Shown: piece by piece, positions 26,663-35,856 of the stretch | How the letters are laid out: each line of letters begins with the position of its first letter | Position numbering within the stretch: position 1 is the stretch's first letter | Source: Cellvibrionaceae bacterium | GTDB lineage: Bacteria > Pseudomonadota > Gammaproteobacteria > Pseudomonadales > Cellvibrionaceae | Direction of reading: 5' to 3' | Assembly (NCBI GenBank): GCA_025800365.1 | Contig: JAOXRT010000126.1 | Span: forward strand, 19,218 to 83,217 | Length of the DNA: 64,000 bases | Translations under genes and position numbers: made by a program | Notes under the pieces: generated by a model | Told to the model about the DNA's origin: nothing | What the model saw: only the letters and a program-made list of their open reading frames with translations | Database searches by the model: none

Positions 26663-27655
26663 TCAAGCAAGCTCGAATGCTTCAGCCAATAATTTGTGCG
26701 ATCTTAAACGGTCGTTAAAATCGTAACAAATACTCACCGTCATCAATTCATCAGCACCATATTCATCGGCCAGTGCTAGCAGTTTTGCTTTCACTTGCTC
26801 GGGCGAACCAATGGCTGAGCTTTGCATACGCTGACTCGCAAAGGCCTCTTCTTGAGGGCTAAGCTGATAGGCCGCGGCCTCATCAGGCGGGCAGATTTCA
26901 GTATCGCTTTTACCCGCAATAAACTTCAAATAAGACACTAAACGACTACGGGCCAAATAATGCGCCTGCTCTTCAGTATCCGCCACCAACACATTAACGG
27001 TTAAAGAGGTACAAGGCTTAGATAAACGCCCAGGGCCAGCCTCACTCTGAAAACAATGGCGATAGTAAGCCAGAATACGGCCGTCCATTGCAGGATTGAT
27101 AAATAAGGCAAAATTATAGGGCAAACCCAATTGCCCAGCTAAAGCGGCACTATCCGGGCTAGATCCTAGCATCCACAAATCAGGAGGGCTTTCAGCCTGC
27201 GGCCTTAGCTTGGGCTGAAATTTTTTATCGTAAAGAATTTCTTGTAACTTGGTGGTCTGCTCAGGAAAACGCGAGAAGTCTGGCTGACCATTTTGCGCCA
27301 GTAAACGCGCCGTCACCATATCGGTTCCCGGCGCCCGGCCAATGCCTAAATCGATTCTGCCCGGATTAAGCGCGGATAAGGTCGCCCCTAATTCGGCAAC
27401 CTTATAGGGCGTATAGTGGGGCAACATAATGCCGCCACTGCCGATTCGAATACGCTCAGTGCTCGCGCCCAATGCTCCCAACAAAACCTCTGGAGCACTG
27501 CCGGCCAGAGCATCAGTGCCATGGTGCTCGGAAACCCAAAAGCGATGATAGCCAAGTTCTTCTACATACTTGGCTAAATGTAAGGTTTCACTAAAGGCCT
27601 GCTCGGCACTGCCGCCTTTGCGTAAGGGAGATTGGTCGAGAACACTTAACTTCAT
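26663..27655 (-). CDS. LLM-class flavin-dependent oxidoreductase
   Basis: This is a luciferase-like (TIM-barrel) monooxygenase of 330 residues, with the family features MKLSVLDQSP, FWVSEHHG, IRIGSGGIMLPHY, NPGRIDLGIGRAPGTD and WMLGSSPDSA. It matches the YhbW-type group of uncertain substrate. It lies 26 bases after a GST gene on the same strand, so the two are probably cotranscribed. Both fit a general detoxification or degradation role, which is only an inference. Confidence 0.85.
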   Translation of the reverse strand: MKLSVLDQSPLRKGGSAEQAFSETLHLAKYVEELGYHRFWVSEHHGTDALAGSAPEVLLGALGASTERIRIGSGGIMLPHYTPYKVAELGATLSALNPGRIDLGIGRAPGTDMVTARLLAQNGQPDFSRFPEQTTKLQEILYDKKFQPKLRPQAESPPDLWMLGSSPDSAALAGQLGLPYNFALFINPAMDGRILAYYRHCFQSEAGPGRLSKPCTSLTVNVLVADTEEQAHYLARSRLVSYLKFIAGKSDTEICPPDEAAAYQLSPQEEAFASQRMQSSAIGSPEQVKAKLLALADEYGADELMTVSICYDFNDRLRSHKLLAEAFELA

Positions 27656-27681
27656 AATTAATATCAGCCAACAAATTAATG

Positions 27682-28320
27682 CTAACCGCCAAGCAGTGCC
27701 TTTTCCTCAGCTTCACGCTTTTGCACAACTTCCTGACTGCGCACAAACGCTACATAAGCTGCAGTCTTAGGCCAGCGTGAAGCATCCAATTTATAGCCAC
27801 CGATTTCGGCATTAATAAACGGGGAAACCATGGCGATATCGGCAATGCTTAATTGACCGTCGGCCAAGAACTCCGCACCATTCACTACCGTTTCAACATA
27901 GTCCAGTGCTTTAGGGATGCTACCGGCTTCAGCCTTGGCAATAGCTTCTTCATTGGTTTCTAAGCCACGCATAGGAGCAACTACACGCTGAAAGAAAGGA
28001 ACAAGCAAAGCATCTACCAATGCGGTATCTGCAAACTCTTCTAGCCAGCGCGCTTCGGCGCGAGCTTCCACAGAAGTCGGCAGCAAGCTTGGCTCTGGAT
28101 AGCGCTCTTCGAGGTATTCATTAATAACGGTGGAGTCAGAAAGATTGAAATCGCCATCGCTCAACGCTGGGATTTTTCCTAGCGGGCTGATATCGGTATA
28201 ACCTTCCGGCAAAGCGCCAGGGAAAACCTGCTCGTTCTCGTAGGCTACTCCTTTGGCCTCTAGCACCAAAAGCACTTTACGAACATAGGGGGATAAAATT
28301 GCACCATACACTTTTGGCAT
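27682..28320 (-). CDS. Glutathione S-transferase family protein
   Basis: A cytosolic GST of 212 residues. The N-terminal thioredoxin-like half has SPYVRKVLLVLEAKGVAYE, the cis-proline in KIPAL and the SDSTVINEYLEERYP segment. The helical C-terminal half ends with ISIADIAMVSPFINAE-like residues. The serine in SPYVRK could be the catalytic residue. It is upstream of the LLM oxidoreductase in the same orientation. Confidence 0.87.
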   Translation of the reverse strand: MPKVYGAILSPYVRKVLLVLEAKGVAYENEQVFPGALPEGYTDISPLGKIPALSDGDFNLSDSTVINEYLEERYPEPSLLPTSVEARAEARWLEEFADTALVDALLVPFFQRVVAPMRGLETNEEAIAKAEAGSIPKALDYVETVVNGAEFLADGQLSIADIAMVSPFINAEIGGYKLDASRWPKTAAYVAFVRSQEVVQKREAEEKALLGG

Positions 28321-28472
28321 CGCGGCTTCTCCTTATAGTTTTGGACTGTTTATTACAGTAGAGAAGCCGCAATATACCCTGAATAGGCAGGTCAGTGCTG
28401 CCATTTTTTGGGTATTTCTGCCTGTTTGTTTACAGGCTTATTTTATAGTTCGTTATAGCTCGAGCAGCAATA

Positions 28473-29999
28473 TTAAACACCGGTATAGAAAATCACCTGC
28501 TGCGGCAACTTCTCGGTATTGATCACCTTACCCTTGGCCATCACCATGGATTGCTTACGGATATTGCGAATATCTTTTAGCGGGTTCGCGTCCAACAATA
28601 ATAGATCAGCAGATTTGCCCACTTCTACCGTGCCGAATTGTTTTAGACCGCGTGCGGCGATAGCACCGTTTTTAGTGGCCGCTACAATAGCTTCCATTTC
28701 ACTCATGCCTAGCTCTACCAAACCTTCGATCGCGAGCAAGCTACCAATACCCGCTTCTTGATCGATGCTCTTTGGAGATTTACGAAACTCAGGTGCTTTA
28801 CCTTGGTAATTATCTGTTGCGATAGTGACACGACAGCCAGCTTTGATTAGGCGAATAGCATTATCGCGCTCGATTTCATAGAACTCGCCTAGGCGGCCAT
28901 TGCGTGCACGCTGCTCGGCGCTAGTCACTGGCGCGGGTGCATTCTCTAAGGCTTTCAGCGCGGCATTGCGACGCTTCAAATGCTTCTGCCACATATCACC
29001 GGTAAAGGTGTTACTCCGCATTGCACAGATCACATCTTTCTCAACAATCATGTCGATTAAATCTTGCGGGTAGCGGCGGCTTAGAATTTCTGGGTGCTGA
29101 ATTAAGTCAATGCCGGCTTCCACCGCCATGCGTAGGGCTTCAGGACTGGTCGCATGAGTTTCTGCAACCAAACCACGCTTGTGAGCTTCTTCGACAATTA
29201 CTTTTTGCGTACGCGGGGAAAAACCAATCAAAGACGGATAACCAAAGTGGCTGGTGCCGCCATACTTCAAAAAGTTTGGCCCTTTATCCAAATATTCATT
29301 AATGGCTTTGCGCAGCTCTTCGGGCCCCATATCCATGGTTTCTTCACCAACACCTTGGGCAATGCTGTCATTCCATTTTTGCTGGAACAAGGTCAGATCA
29401 GATTCTTTAATCAGTGAGAAGGTTAAGGAAAACGGCCCACCCCAACCAATAATATTACCGGCCACTAACATACGAGGCCCCACGGCTTTACCCGCTTCAA
29501 TATCATCGCGCACCTGCATTAGCGGCATCAAAGAACCGTAGCTATCACGCACGGTGGTAACGCCGCGCTTAAGCTGACGCTGCACAAATTCCAGCACTAG
29601 CTCATCATTACGCTCGCCGTATTTCACAACGGTTTCTTTGCGGCGGGCATTGCCGTAAATAGAGGCATGCACATTGGTATCGATAAAGCCCGGCAGCAAA
29701 TACTTACCTCGACCATCAATCACTTGCACATAGTCCGGCAAGCTCAAGCTGCCCGCCTTCCCTAGGCCTTTAATCACGCCATCTTCAACCCATACACTCT
29801 GGCGCTTTAAGGGCGTGCCACCATTGCCGTCAATTACGGTAACGTTGTTGATGGCATAGGCATGGCGACGTTTGGTCTCGGCTTGTGCCTGCCAGCTTAA
29901 ACTTAGTGCCACACAAAAGGCGGTCAGTAGGGCCACGGGCTTTATGGCTTTCGTTTTTACTGGGCTAGCGTTTTTAAGAAAGGAAAGGCAAATCTTCAT
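28473..29999 (-). CDS. Secreted amidohydrolase, variant metal site
   Basis: An amidohydrolase of 508 residues with a signal peptide (ALSLSWQAQAE). Family segments are INNVTVIDGNGG, the metal region GFIDTNVHASIY, AETHATSPEA, LIQHPEIL, TIATDNYQG and GKSADLLLLDANPL. In the first metal motif, HxH reads NVH: the first histidine is asparagine. The other likely ligands (His in ETHA and QHP, Asp in ATDN) are kept. ATG at 29999 follows GGAG at five to six bases; the upstream extension runs into the opposite gene's leader. The substrate is unknown. Confidence 0.82.
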   Translation of the reverse strand: MKICLSFLKNASPVKTKAIKPVALLTAFCVALSLSWQAQAETKRRHAYAINNVTVIDGNGGTPLKRQSVWVEDGVIKGLGKAGSLSLPDYVQVIDGRGKYLLPGFIDTNVHASIYGNARRKETVVKYGERNDELVLEFVQRQLKRGVTTVRDSYGSLMPLMQVRDDIEAGKAVGPRMLVAGNIIGWGGPFSLTFSLIKESDLTLFQQKWNDSIAQGVGEETMDMGPEELRKAINEYLDKGPNFLKYGGTSHFGYPSLIGFSPRTQKVIVEEAHKRGLVAETHATSPEALRMAVEAGIDLIQHPEILSRRYPQDLIDMIVEKDVICAMRSNTFTGDMWQKHLKRRNAALKALENAPAPVTSAEQRARNGRLGEFYEIERDNAIRLIKAGCRVTIATDNYQGKAPEFRKSPKSIDQEAGIGSLLAIEGLVELGMSEMEAIVAATKNGAIAARGLKQFGTVEVGKSADLLLLDANPLKDIRNIRKQSMVMAKGKVINTEKLPQQVIFYTGV

Positions 30000-30169
30000 A
30001 GGGGCTCCATTTCGACACAGAGGTAGCTGCACGCTTAAGAATACAGATTGTATACAATATACGAACATTAGCATTAATGTTACTATCGAGCAAAGACTCA
30101 ATCGGCAATCTGAGGAGCTTACCGAGCTCACCGTCTAGCCAAGTACACGAGCCCAGCGCAGGAGCCAAT

Positions 30170-31090
30170 ATGAAAAACAATAAATACTCGAAATTGAACA
30201 CTACCGCGAAGCTAATCTGCTCTATTACCGCCGCCACTTTATGCTTGGGTGCCGCCAGTGCAATTGCTGATAAGAGCACCGACAAGCAGGCCTCTAAGCC
30301 TAGATCCCCCTCTCAAATCAGTGCACAAGCCAAGGACAGTAGCTGGCGCGATATCGATAATGAAAACCTGCTACGCATGCAACTTGATACCGGCACGGTT
30401 TGGATTGAGCTAGCCCCGCAATTTGCGCCGAACCATGTTAGCAACACCAAGGCTTTGGTACGCGAAGGCTTTTACGATGGTTTAAGTATTTACCGTTTTG
30501 TTGAAGGCTTTGTTGCTCAAGGAGGTGACGCCTCTGAGGAGAAGGCCATTAAAAATGCTAAGCGTGTGCTTAAGAGCGAGCGCTATACGAGCAATAAAGT
30601 AGATTTTACTCCGCTAGGCTTTAAGGACAGTTTTGCTGAAGACACGGGTTTTGTAGCCGGCTTTGCGGCGGCTAAGAATTCGAAAGGTGAAAGCTGGATG
30701 GTACATTGCCCGGGTGCGTTTGCGATGGCCAGAAACAATCCGGTTGATAGTGGCGGTACGGAATTTTACGTTGTTCTTGGCCATGCCCCTCGCTATTTAG
30801 ATAGAAATGTGACGGTCTTTGGTCGAGTGATTTCCGGTATGGGGGCTTTGTTATCGTTACAGCGTGAAAAGCCGAAGGATGAAAGCAAGGAGTACAATCC
30901 TATCCGTTCTGTAAAAGTAGCGGCCGATCTAAGCAAAACCGAGCAAAAGAATTGGCAAGTTATGAAGACCGATTCTGCGGATTTTAAGGAGCTGATTCTG
31001 TCGCGAGCCAATCGACCTGAGGAGTGGTTTGTAGAGCAACCGGGTGTTGTAGATGTTTGTGGTGTGACGGTGCCTAGTAGAGAGAAATAA
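30170..31090 (+). CDS. Cyclophilin-type peptidyl-prolyl isomerase, periplasmic
   Basis: An exported cyclophilin of 306 residues. A signal peptide of about 40 residues precedes a low-complexity Ser/Lys linker. The isomerase domain opens with MQLDTGTVWIELAPQFAPNH. It carries EGFYDGLSIYRFVEGFVAQGGD, AFAMARNNPVDSGGTEFYV and RNVTVFGRVISGM. The usual catalytic Arg is present in YRFVEGF, and an insert of about 50 residues lies between the two core halves. ATG at 30170 has GGAG six bases upstream. It diverges from the amidohydrolase gene. Confidence 0.87.
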   Translation: MKNNKYSKLNTTAKLICSITAATLCLGAASAIADKSTDKQASKPRSPSQISAQAKDSSWRDIDNENLLRMQLDTGTVWIELAPQFAPNHVSNTKALVREGFYDGLSIYRFVEGFVAQGGDASEEKAIKNAKRVLKSERYTSNKVDFTPLGFKDSFAEDTGFVAGFAAAKNSKGESWMVHCPGAFAMARNNPVDSGGTEFYVVLGHAPRYLDRNVTVFGRVISGMGALLSLQREKPKDESKEYNPIRSVKVAADLSKTEQKNWQVMKTDSADFKELILSRANRPEEWFVEQPGVVDVCGVTVPSREK

Positions 31091-31192
31091 CGGTGCCTGC
31101 ATGAATCTTTGATTGAATTGGTTAAATAGTTTTATTGAAGCCGGATTAAAACAGCGTGTTTTCATTCTATAAGTTTATCTAGACCCGGCCGC

Positions 31193-31305
31193 TTTCATGC
31201 CTTGGGGTATCGGGTCTGGAACGCGCTTAAACCATCCAAGGGCGCTCGACTTCGCAGCGTCCGTGCTGCTCTACGGTTCCTGACCCGATACCCCAAGACA
31301 TGAAA
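31193..31305. repeat. Long palindromic element R2, same core as R1
   Basis: Arms around TTTCATG and CTTGGGGTATCGGGTC (from 31193) are matched in inverted form up to 31305 with about two mismatches. They share no sequence with the R1 arms. The core of 61 bases (31219-31279) begins with the same 19 bases as R1, then shares GGGCGCTCG and TACGGTTC. Its internal hairpin (31254-31269) is GCAGC, loop GTCCGT, GCTGC. Two pairs differ from R1 in a compensatory way. Confidence 0.8.
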
Positions 31306-31409
31306 TCTATATCGTAGAATTCTTGACCTTCATTTATGACATCCTAGATGTTAGAAATTAACTGCAATTGATCTCCAAATTAATTTCTAACCTTTTCACT
31401 GAAGTAGAA

Positions 31410-31519
31410 TATGGAGGGTAGGGTTCGCTATGCTGGGGCGTCTCCGACTCGGAGGAGGAGCCGAGCTAGCATGGATGCTGCTTTTTGCGTACCCGGCATA
31501 GCGAACCCTACCCTCCATA
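31410..31519. repeat. Long palindromic element R3, perfect 24-base arms
   Basis: The 24 bases at 31410-31433 (starting TATGGAGGGTAGGG) are perfectly complementary to 31496-31519. The interior of 62 bases folds into two smaller hairpins, CTCGG/CCGAG (31448-31465) and AGCAT/ATGCT (31468-31479). The interior does not match the R1/R2 core. It is 105 bases from R2, between convergent genes. Confidence 0.8.
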
Positions 31520-31584
31520 GTCGCCCCGACCTGCACCAACTCAAACAAGGCTTCCACACTCATAAACTATTTAAATAGAAATAA

Positions 31585-31611
31585 AAAAGGCGTGAATAAA
31601 TCACGCCTTTT
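31585..31611. terminator. Bidirectional terminator between cyclophilin and PepSY operons
   Basis: AAAAGGCGTGA (31585-31595) pairs perfectly with TCACGCCTTTT (31601-31611) around a five-base loop. It has A and T tracts on both sides. Confidence 0.8.
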
Positions 31612-31634
31612 AGAAACCCTGAAATCCCTAAACA

Positions 31635-33197
31635 CTAATTAGCCAAAGCAACTGACTCATCAATATGTGACGGCTTTTCCTGCAAACGCTGCTTAAGAAA
31701 ATATGCCATACCCGCCATCAGCAAGAGACCAATATCAGATCCCCATGCTTGTGGCGCCCACTGGCTATAGCCTTGGCTAGCTTGTAGCAGGATATCCAGC
31801 AAAGCTGTAGCAGATAACAACGCAACAACAACACTCATTGCTTGCGTAAATGCCGTCTCAACTTTCTCACTGCGCCAAGCCTGCCAAGCCACAAATAGTA
31901 AGCCCAGCACAAACGCTACGCCCGCATACTGAATCGCGGATTTAGCGAAACTTAGTGCCGTAAACGCAGGCAACCACTTAGTCACCAATGCCATGGCAAA
32001 TCCGAAAGCACTTGCTACTGGTAAGCACAATAAGCCCCAGTAGACTACTCGGCCCTTCCAATCAAAAGCGCGGCGGCGCAACCATAGCAGCAGACCTGTA
32101 GCGGGCAGTAAACAACTCATCAAGCCTAGTGCAAAGTAAAAGAACTTCATCGCCGTACCACCAAAAGTGGCGTAGTGTAGCGGGACCGATGCAGAATAAA
32201 CCCGCAGCGCCACATTATCGTGAATGTAGTCCACCAACTTGATGGTTTCGCCGGTATCCACACGATACTTAGCAAAACTATCAATACCCAAAGTTTTTGG
32301 ATAATTACCGTAAATTAATACAAAATTGTTTTTATCGCCTGGGTAGACCGACATAACCTGTTGGGGCACAAAGCCTCGCTGCATATCCAAACGAGCCTTG
32401 GTAACAAATGGCAACATGCTAGGTATTGGTGCTGACTCTTCCGACATAACCGGATCTTGTCCGAAGATATCAGCAATGGCCGCTTCCTGATCGCCGTTGT
32501 AGGCAACCAAAGCCATCATAATAAGAATCACACCCAACAAACCTAACAGAGCACCGGTAAAGCCGATCACCACATGAAAAGGCAGCGCCCAGAAACCCGC
32601 CAACTTATGCAAATCGCTCCATTTATGACGAGGCTTTTCTAAGCGTAATTGATCGCTCTCTTTACGCCATTGGCGGTGAACCAAAATGCCCGCTACCGCG
32701 AGCATCATAAAGATAACGCCCAATACACCAATAGCGTATCGCCCCCAAGGACTTGGCAGCCAAAAGTCGGTGTGCACCTCAGTAATAATGTGGCTAATGC
32801 CAGCATCCTGATGGGCAATCAACTCACCAGTTTGTGCATCCCAGTAGCTAGTGTGCCAAGCTTCATCGCTCTCGGTATGCGTACCGCTTATAGCAAAACG
32901 ACGGCCCGGCATATCTTGACTGACAAAGAACACCTCAACGTCTTTACCATCTTCACCACCAAAGGTTTCGATGGACTGCTGCATAATTTTATCGACGGGC
33001 ACATCTTCCAGGTGCCCAGTTGGTGGCGCTGCCACACTAGAGAGCTTGGCGTTTTCCCAGATGCTTAATTCACTATGAAAAATGCTAACCGTGCCGGTAA
33101 AACAAAGTGCAAAAATAAAAATACCTAAAGCAACACCTAACTGTTTATGGCTACGCATTAAGCCCTGAAAAAACGCTCTTTCTTTGGCATCACTCAT
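31635..33197 (-). CDS. PepSY-associated TM helix protein, iron uptake type
   Basis: A membrane protein of 520 residues. A first helix (LGVALGIFIFALCFTGTVSIF) leads into a periplasmic PepSY-containing loop, then more helices (YAIGVLGVIFMMLAVAGILV, VVIGFTGALLGLLGVILIMM) and a helical C-terminus. Conserved histidines in the membrane segments resemble heme or iron reductase-like proteins. Homologues lie with siderophore receptors and are thought to help reduce ferric siderophores. The start overlaps the preceding stop codon (ATGA), and a Fur-like box precedes the operon. Confidence 0.82.
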   Translation of the reverse strand: MSDAKERAFFQGLMRSHKQLGVALGIFIFALCFTGTVSIFHSELSIWENAKLSSVAAPPTGHLEDVPVDKIMQQSIETFGGEDGKDVEVFFVSQDMPGRRFAISGTHTESDEAWHTSYWDAQTGELIAHQDAGISHIITEVHTDFWLPSPWGRYAIGVLGVIFMMLAVAGILVHRQWRKESDQLRLEKPRHKWSDLHKLAGFWALPFHVVIGFTGALLGLLGVILIMMALVAYNGDQEAAIADIFGQDPVMSEESAPIPSMLPFVTKARLDMQRGFVPQQVMSVYPGDKNNFVLIYGNYPKTLGIDSFAKYRVDTGETIKLVDYIHDNVALRVYSASVPLHYATFGGTAMKFFYFALGLMSCLLPATGLLLWLRRRAFDWKGRVVYWGLLCLPVASAFGFAMALVTKWLPAFTALSFAKSAIQYAGVAFVLGLLFVAWQAWRSEKVETAFTQAMSVVVALLSATALLDILLQASQGYSQWAPQAWGSDIGLLLMAGMAYFLKQRLQEKPSHIDESVALAN

Positions 33198-33457
33198 AGC
33201 ATTGATCCTCCAAGACCAACCAGCAACAAGGCAACAGATAAAGCCAACAATTGCCACATAGCACGGGAAAAGTTTTCACGACTGAAAAGCCACAAGCTAG
33301 CCCAGGCCCACGAAATAGGCACCGACAAACCCGCCCAAAAAGTTCTGTGCAGGGCTTTATCTAAAGGTAGAAACTGAGCCAAAAAGACAGCCGCAAATAA
33401 AGCGAATAGCAAGCCAAGAAAAATAGCACCACTAAGTGCCTTGCCACTAAAACCCAT
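33194..33457 (-). CDS. Small membrane protein, DUF3649-like
   Basis: This protein of 87 residues is almost all hydrophobic, with three predicted helices (ALSGAIFLGLLFALFAAVFL, FWAGLSVPISWAWASLWLF, LLALSVALLLVGLGG). Its position between a DUF3325-like protein and a PepSY protein is the usual context of DUF3649 iron-uptake proteins, though the family name rests mostly on that context. Its stop codon overlaps the start of the PepSY gene, implying coupled translation. Confidence 0.65.
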   Translation of the reverse strand: MGFSGKALSGAIFLGLLFALFAAVFLAQFLPLDKALHRTFWAGLSVPISWAWASLWLFSRENFSRAMWQLLALSVALLLVGLGGSML

Positions 33458-33458
33458 A

Positions 33459-33800
33459 TCAAGCCCCCATTAGCCAGCTAATGCAGGCTGCCATTGAAAC
33501 CAAAAGAACAGCCCAACGAACCATATCAATTCTATTTGGCCAGCGGCGTAAAATTAGCACCCAAGCAAAACCTACCATCATTAACGCAGCCAGAAAGAAG
33601 GGAATACCCCACTCCCAGCCTTCGGCATCCCCCCAAAGATAAGCAGCCACCAGCAACAAAGCGTAAGCAATAACTCGCTGCGCAATTAAAGGGATTTTGG
33701 GCATAGGGCGATGGGCATAGGCCATTGGAACAGCTAAGCCTACCAGCGAAAGGGCAAATAAATGCAACATCATATCAAGCCTAGAGATAGCTTTATTCAA
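33459..33800 (-). CDS. Small membrane protein, DUF3325-like
   Basis: A protein of 113 residues with three or four membrane helices (LHLFALSLVGLAVPMAYA, VIAYALLLVAAYLWG, FFLAALMMVGFAWVLIL). The short AHRPMPKIPL segment after the first helix and the operon position match DUF3325 proteins of siderophore-utilisation operons. An internal start at MMLHLF is possible. It is the first gene of the operon, 62 bases downstream of a Fur-like box. Confidence 0.65.
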   Translation of the reverse strand: MNKAISRLDMMLHLFALSLVGLAVPMAYAHRPMPKIPLIAQRVIAYALLLVAAYLWGDAEGWEWGIPFFLAALMMVGFAWVLILRRWPNRIDMVRWAVLLVSMAACISWLMGA

Positions 33801-33861
33801 GGGTGTAAATTAGCTGCCCCTAAACAAGTCTAATGAATAATTATTAAAAACCGGCTAATTA

Positions 33862-33880
33862 TCAATGAATCTCATTCTCA
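33862..33880 (-). promoter_or_regulatory. Fur-like box
   Basis: On the minus strand the 19 bases read GAGAATGAGATTCATTGAT. By my count 13 of 19 match the consensus GATAATGATAATCATTATC. It lies 62 bases before the PepSY operon. Confidence 0.5.
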
Positions 33881-33903
33881 GGGCAAGATGGTTTGGCGGC
33901 ATT

Positions 33904-33935
33904 ACAAAATAGGCACCAACTGGTGCCTATTTTGT
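33904..33935 (-). terminator. Terminator for the DUF885 gene
   Basis: ACAAAATAGGCACCA (33904-33918) is a perfect complement of the bases at 33921-33935. The effective loop is about six bases. T-rich ends face left, as expected for the leftward DUF885 transcript. Confidence 0.7.
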
Positions 33936-34012
33936 ACCTGACAAAGGAGTGTCAGCTGTTGCTGTTGCGCTAAGATTGCGCTTATCGCATATTTTTTGTC
34001 ACTAGAAATGCT

Positions 34013-35815
34013 CTAGCTTTGCGAGCTGATATATTCATCCACCAACTGCTCAAGAATATCCAACGGCACTGCGCCGTTCTTAAGCACCACATCGTGGAAA
34101 TCGCTGAGGTTAAATTTATCGCCCAGCTCGGTTTTGGCTTTTTCGCGTAGCTCCAAGATTTTCATCATACCAATCTTATAAGAGGTCGCCTGGCCTGGCA
34201 TGACGATATAGCGCTCGATCTCAGAAACGACATCAGATTCGGCCATGCCGGTATTGGCAATCATGTAATCGATGGCTTCTTGGCGAGTCCAGCGCTTGGC
34301 GTGGATACCGGTATCAACCACTAAGCGCACCGCGCGGAATAGCTCGGCCTGTAGGCGGCCAATATTATCGAAAGGATCTTTTTGAAAGCCCATCTCCCAA
34401 GCGACTTGCTCGGCATAAAGTGCCCAACCTTCTACATAGGCCGTAAATGGCGAGAAGCGACGGAACAAGGGCATGCCTTCTAGCTGCATAGCAATGGCCA
34501 CCTGAAAGTGATGCCCCGGAATACCTTCGTGATAAGCCAAGGTGCGCATGCTGTATTTAGGCGTGGCTTTGATATCGTAGAGATTGGCAAAGAACTGCCC
34601 AGGGCGTGAGCCATCGATAGCTGGTGGCTGATAGTAGGCGCCAGGTGCAGTCTTTTCTTTAAAGGCCGGAATACGTTTTACTTCCACACCAGTATCTGGA
34701 CGCAAGCTAAAGGCTTGCCCCAAGCCTTTATCAATCTCGTTTAAGATCACTTGGTAATCGGCAATAATTTGCTCGCGGCCTTCATCGGTATCGGGATAAT
34801 AAAACTCTTCCTTGCTGGCCATCTCATCAATAGCGGCGCTAAAGCCTGCGCTAACATCGTAGCCCTCGCCAGCTAAGATCGCCAAAATTTCAGCTTGGAT
34901 GCGGGCAACTTCCGATAAACCAATATTATGAATTTCATCGGCCGTTAAATCGGTGGTGGTAAATAAACGCAGCGCCGCTTTATAAGCGCCCTCACCTTCT
35001 GGTAGTTTCCAGAAGCCATCATCTTCGGTGGTTTTATCGCGCAGTGCGGTAAAGTAATCGATCAGCTTTTGATAGGCCGGGTACACATCGGCCTGAATCG
35101 CTTTCTCAGCATCGGCCAGCACTTGGCTATTATCGTAGCCTTCGATTTCTGCCGATTTCTTTTCTAAATTGGTATAGAGAATATTCTCTTTGGGGGCTGT
35201 GCCAACAAAGTTATTCATTTCCTCTAGCACACGATCCACCACAAAGCGCGGCGGTAGAATATTGCGTTTTTCCCTTTCTTTTAGGCCTTCTAGCACCTGA
35301 TCGAACTTCTTACCCACCGCTGATAAGCGCGAAATATAGTTCTCGGCATCTTCGGCAATTTTAATTTCATGGGTAGATTCCATAAAACTTGGGTAGCCGT
35401 TTTGCGCACCAAATAACTGGTTTACCGGGTAGTTATGAAAGCGATAACGCTCGAAATCATCCACCGAGGCAAAGAGATAATTCGCAATGGCTTTTGATAG
35501 CTGCTCGGCCTCGCTTAGATCTTCTACCGCATAATCATCCAGCACCGCCTTGGCGGCTTTTAGATCGGCAATCATGGCATCGCCAGCGGCAATACTATCG
35601 TCATCCAGCTTACTGTTGTGCCCGCGAATACCAATATTTTCCAGCATATGTAGCTGGCTTAGCATTTCTGGGCTTTTTAAGGCCTGCTTAAGAATTTCGC
35701 GATTAAAGAAATTATTAATAAAAAATGGCTTGGCATACCATTCGTGGGCCGCAAAGCTGCCGCCCAGAATAATAATAGACAGCAAACCGTAAGCGATAAA
35801 TTTTAGTATTTTCAT
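34013..35815 (-). CDS. DUF885 family metallopeptidase-like protein, membrane-anchored
   Basis: A protein of 600 residues. The N-terminal hydrophobic stretch (IAYGLLSIIILGGSF) is an uncleaved anchor or signal. Mostly helical, it contains the key motif YHEGIPGHHFQ, which is the HExxxGHH-type zinc site of this family, and a later glutamate in YVEGWALYAEQV. Related proteins are thought to cut peptides. It is followed leftward by a strong terminator and lies 41 bases after the deiodinase-like gene, so the two may be cotranscribed. Confidence 0.85.
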   Translation of the reverse strand: MKILKFIAYGLLSIIILGGSFAAHEWYAKPFFINNFFNREILKQALKSPEMLSQLHMLENIGIRGHNSKLDDDSIAAGDAMIADLKAAKAVLDDYAVEDLSEAEQLSKAIANYLFASVDDFERYRFHNYPVNQLFGAQNGYPSFMESTHEIKIAEDAENYISRLSAVGKKFDQVLEGLKEREKRNILPPRFVVDRVLEEMNNFVGTAPKENILYTNLEKKSAEIEGYDNSQVLADAEKAIQADVYPAYQKLIDYFTALRDKTTEDDGFWKLPEGEGAYKAALRLFTTTDLTADEIHNIGLSEVARIQAEILAILAGEGYDVSAGFSAAIDEMASKEEFYYPDTDEGREQIIADYQVILNEIDKGLGQAFSLRPDTGVEVKRIPAFKEKTAPGAYYQPPAIDGSRPGQFFANLYDIKATPKYSMRTLAYHEGIPGHHFQVAIAMQLEGMPLFRRFSPFTAYVEGWALYAEQVAWEMGFQKDPFDNIGRLQAELFRAVRLVVDTGIHAKRWTRQEAIDYMIANTGMAESDVVSEIERYIVMPGQATSYKIGMMKILELREKAKTELGDKFNLSDFHDVVLKNGAVPLDILEQLVDEYISSQS

Positions 35816-35856
35816 AGTGCTGTTCTTGTAGTGTTTTAAAAGGTGAAGAAGCCGTG

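Noticed and set aside
31193..31519. R2 and R3 as ordinary terminators of the convergent genes
   Set aside because: A proper terminator exists at 31585-31611; R2 shares its core with R1, which lies between divergent genes, and the arms lack T tracts.
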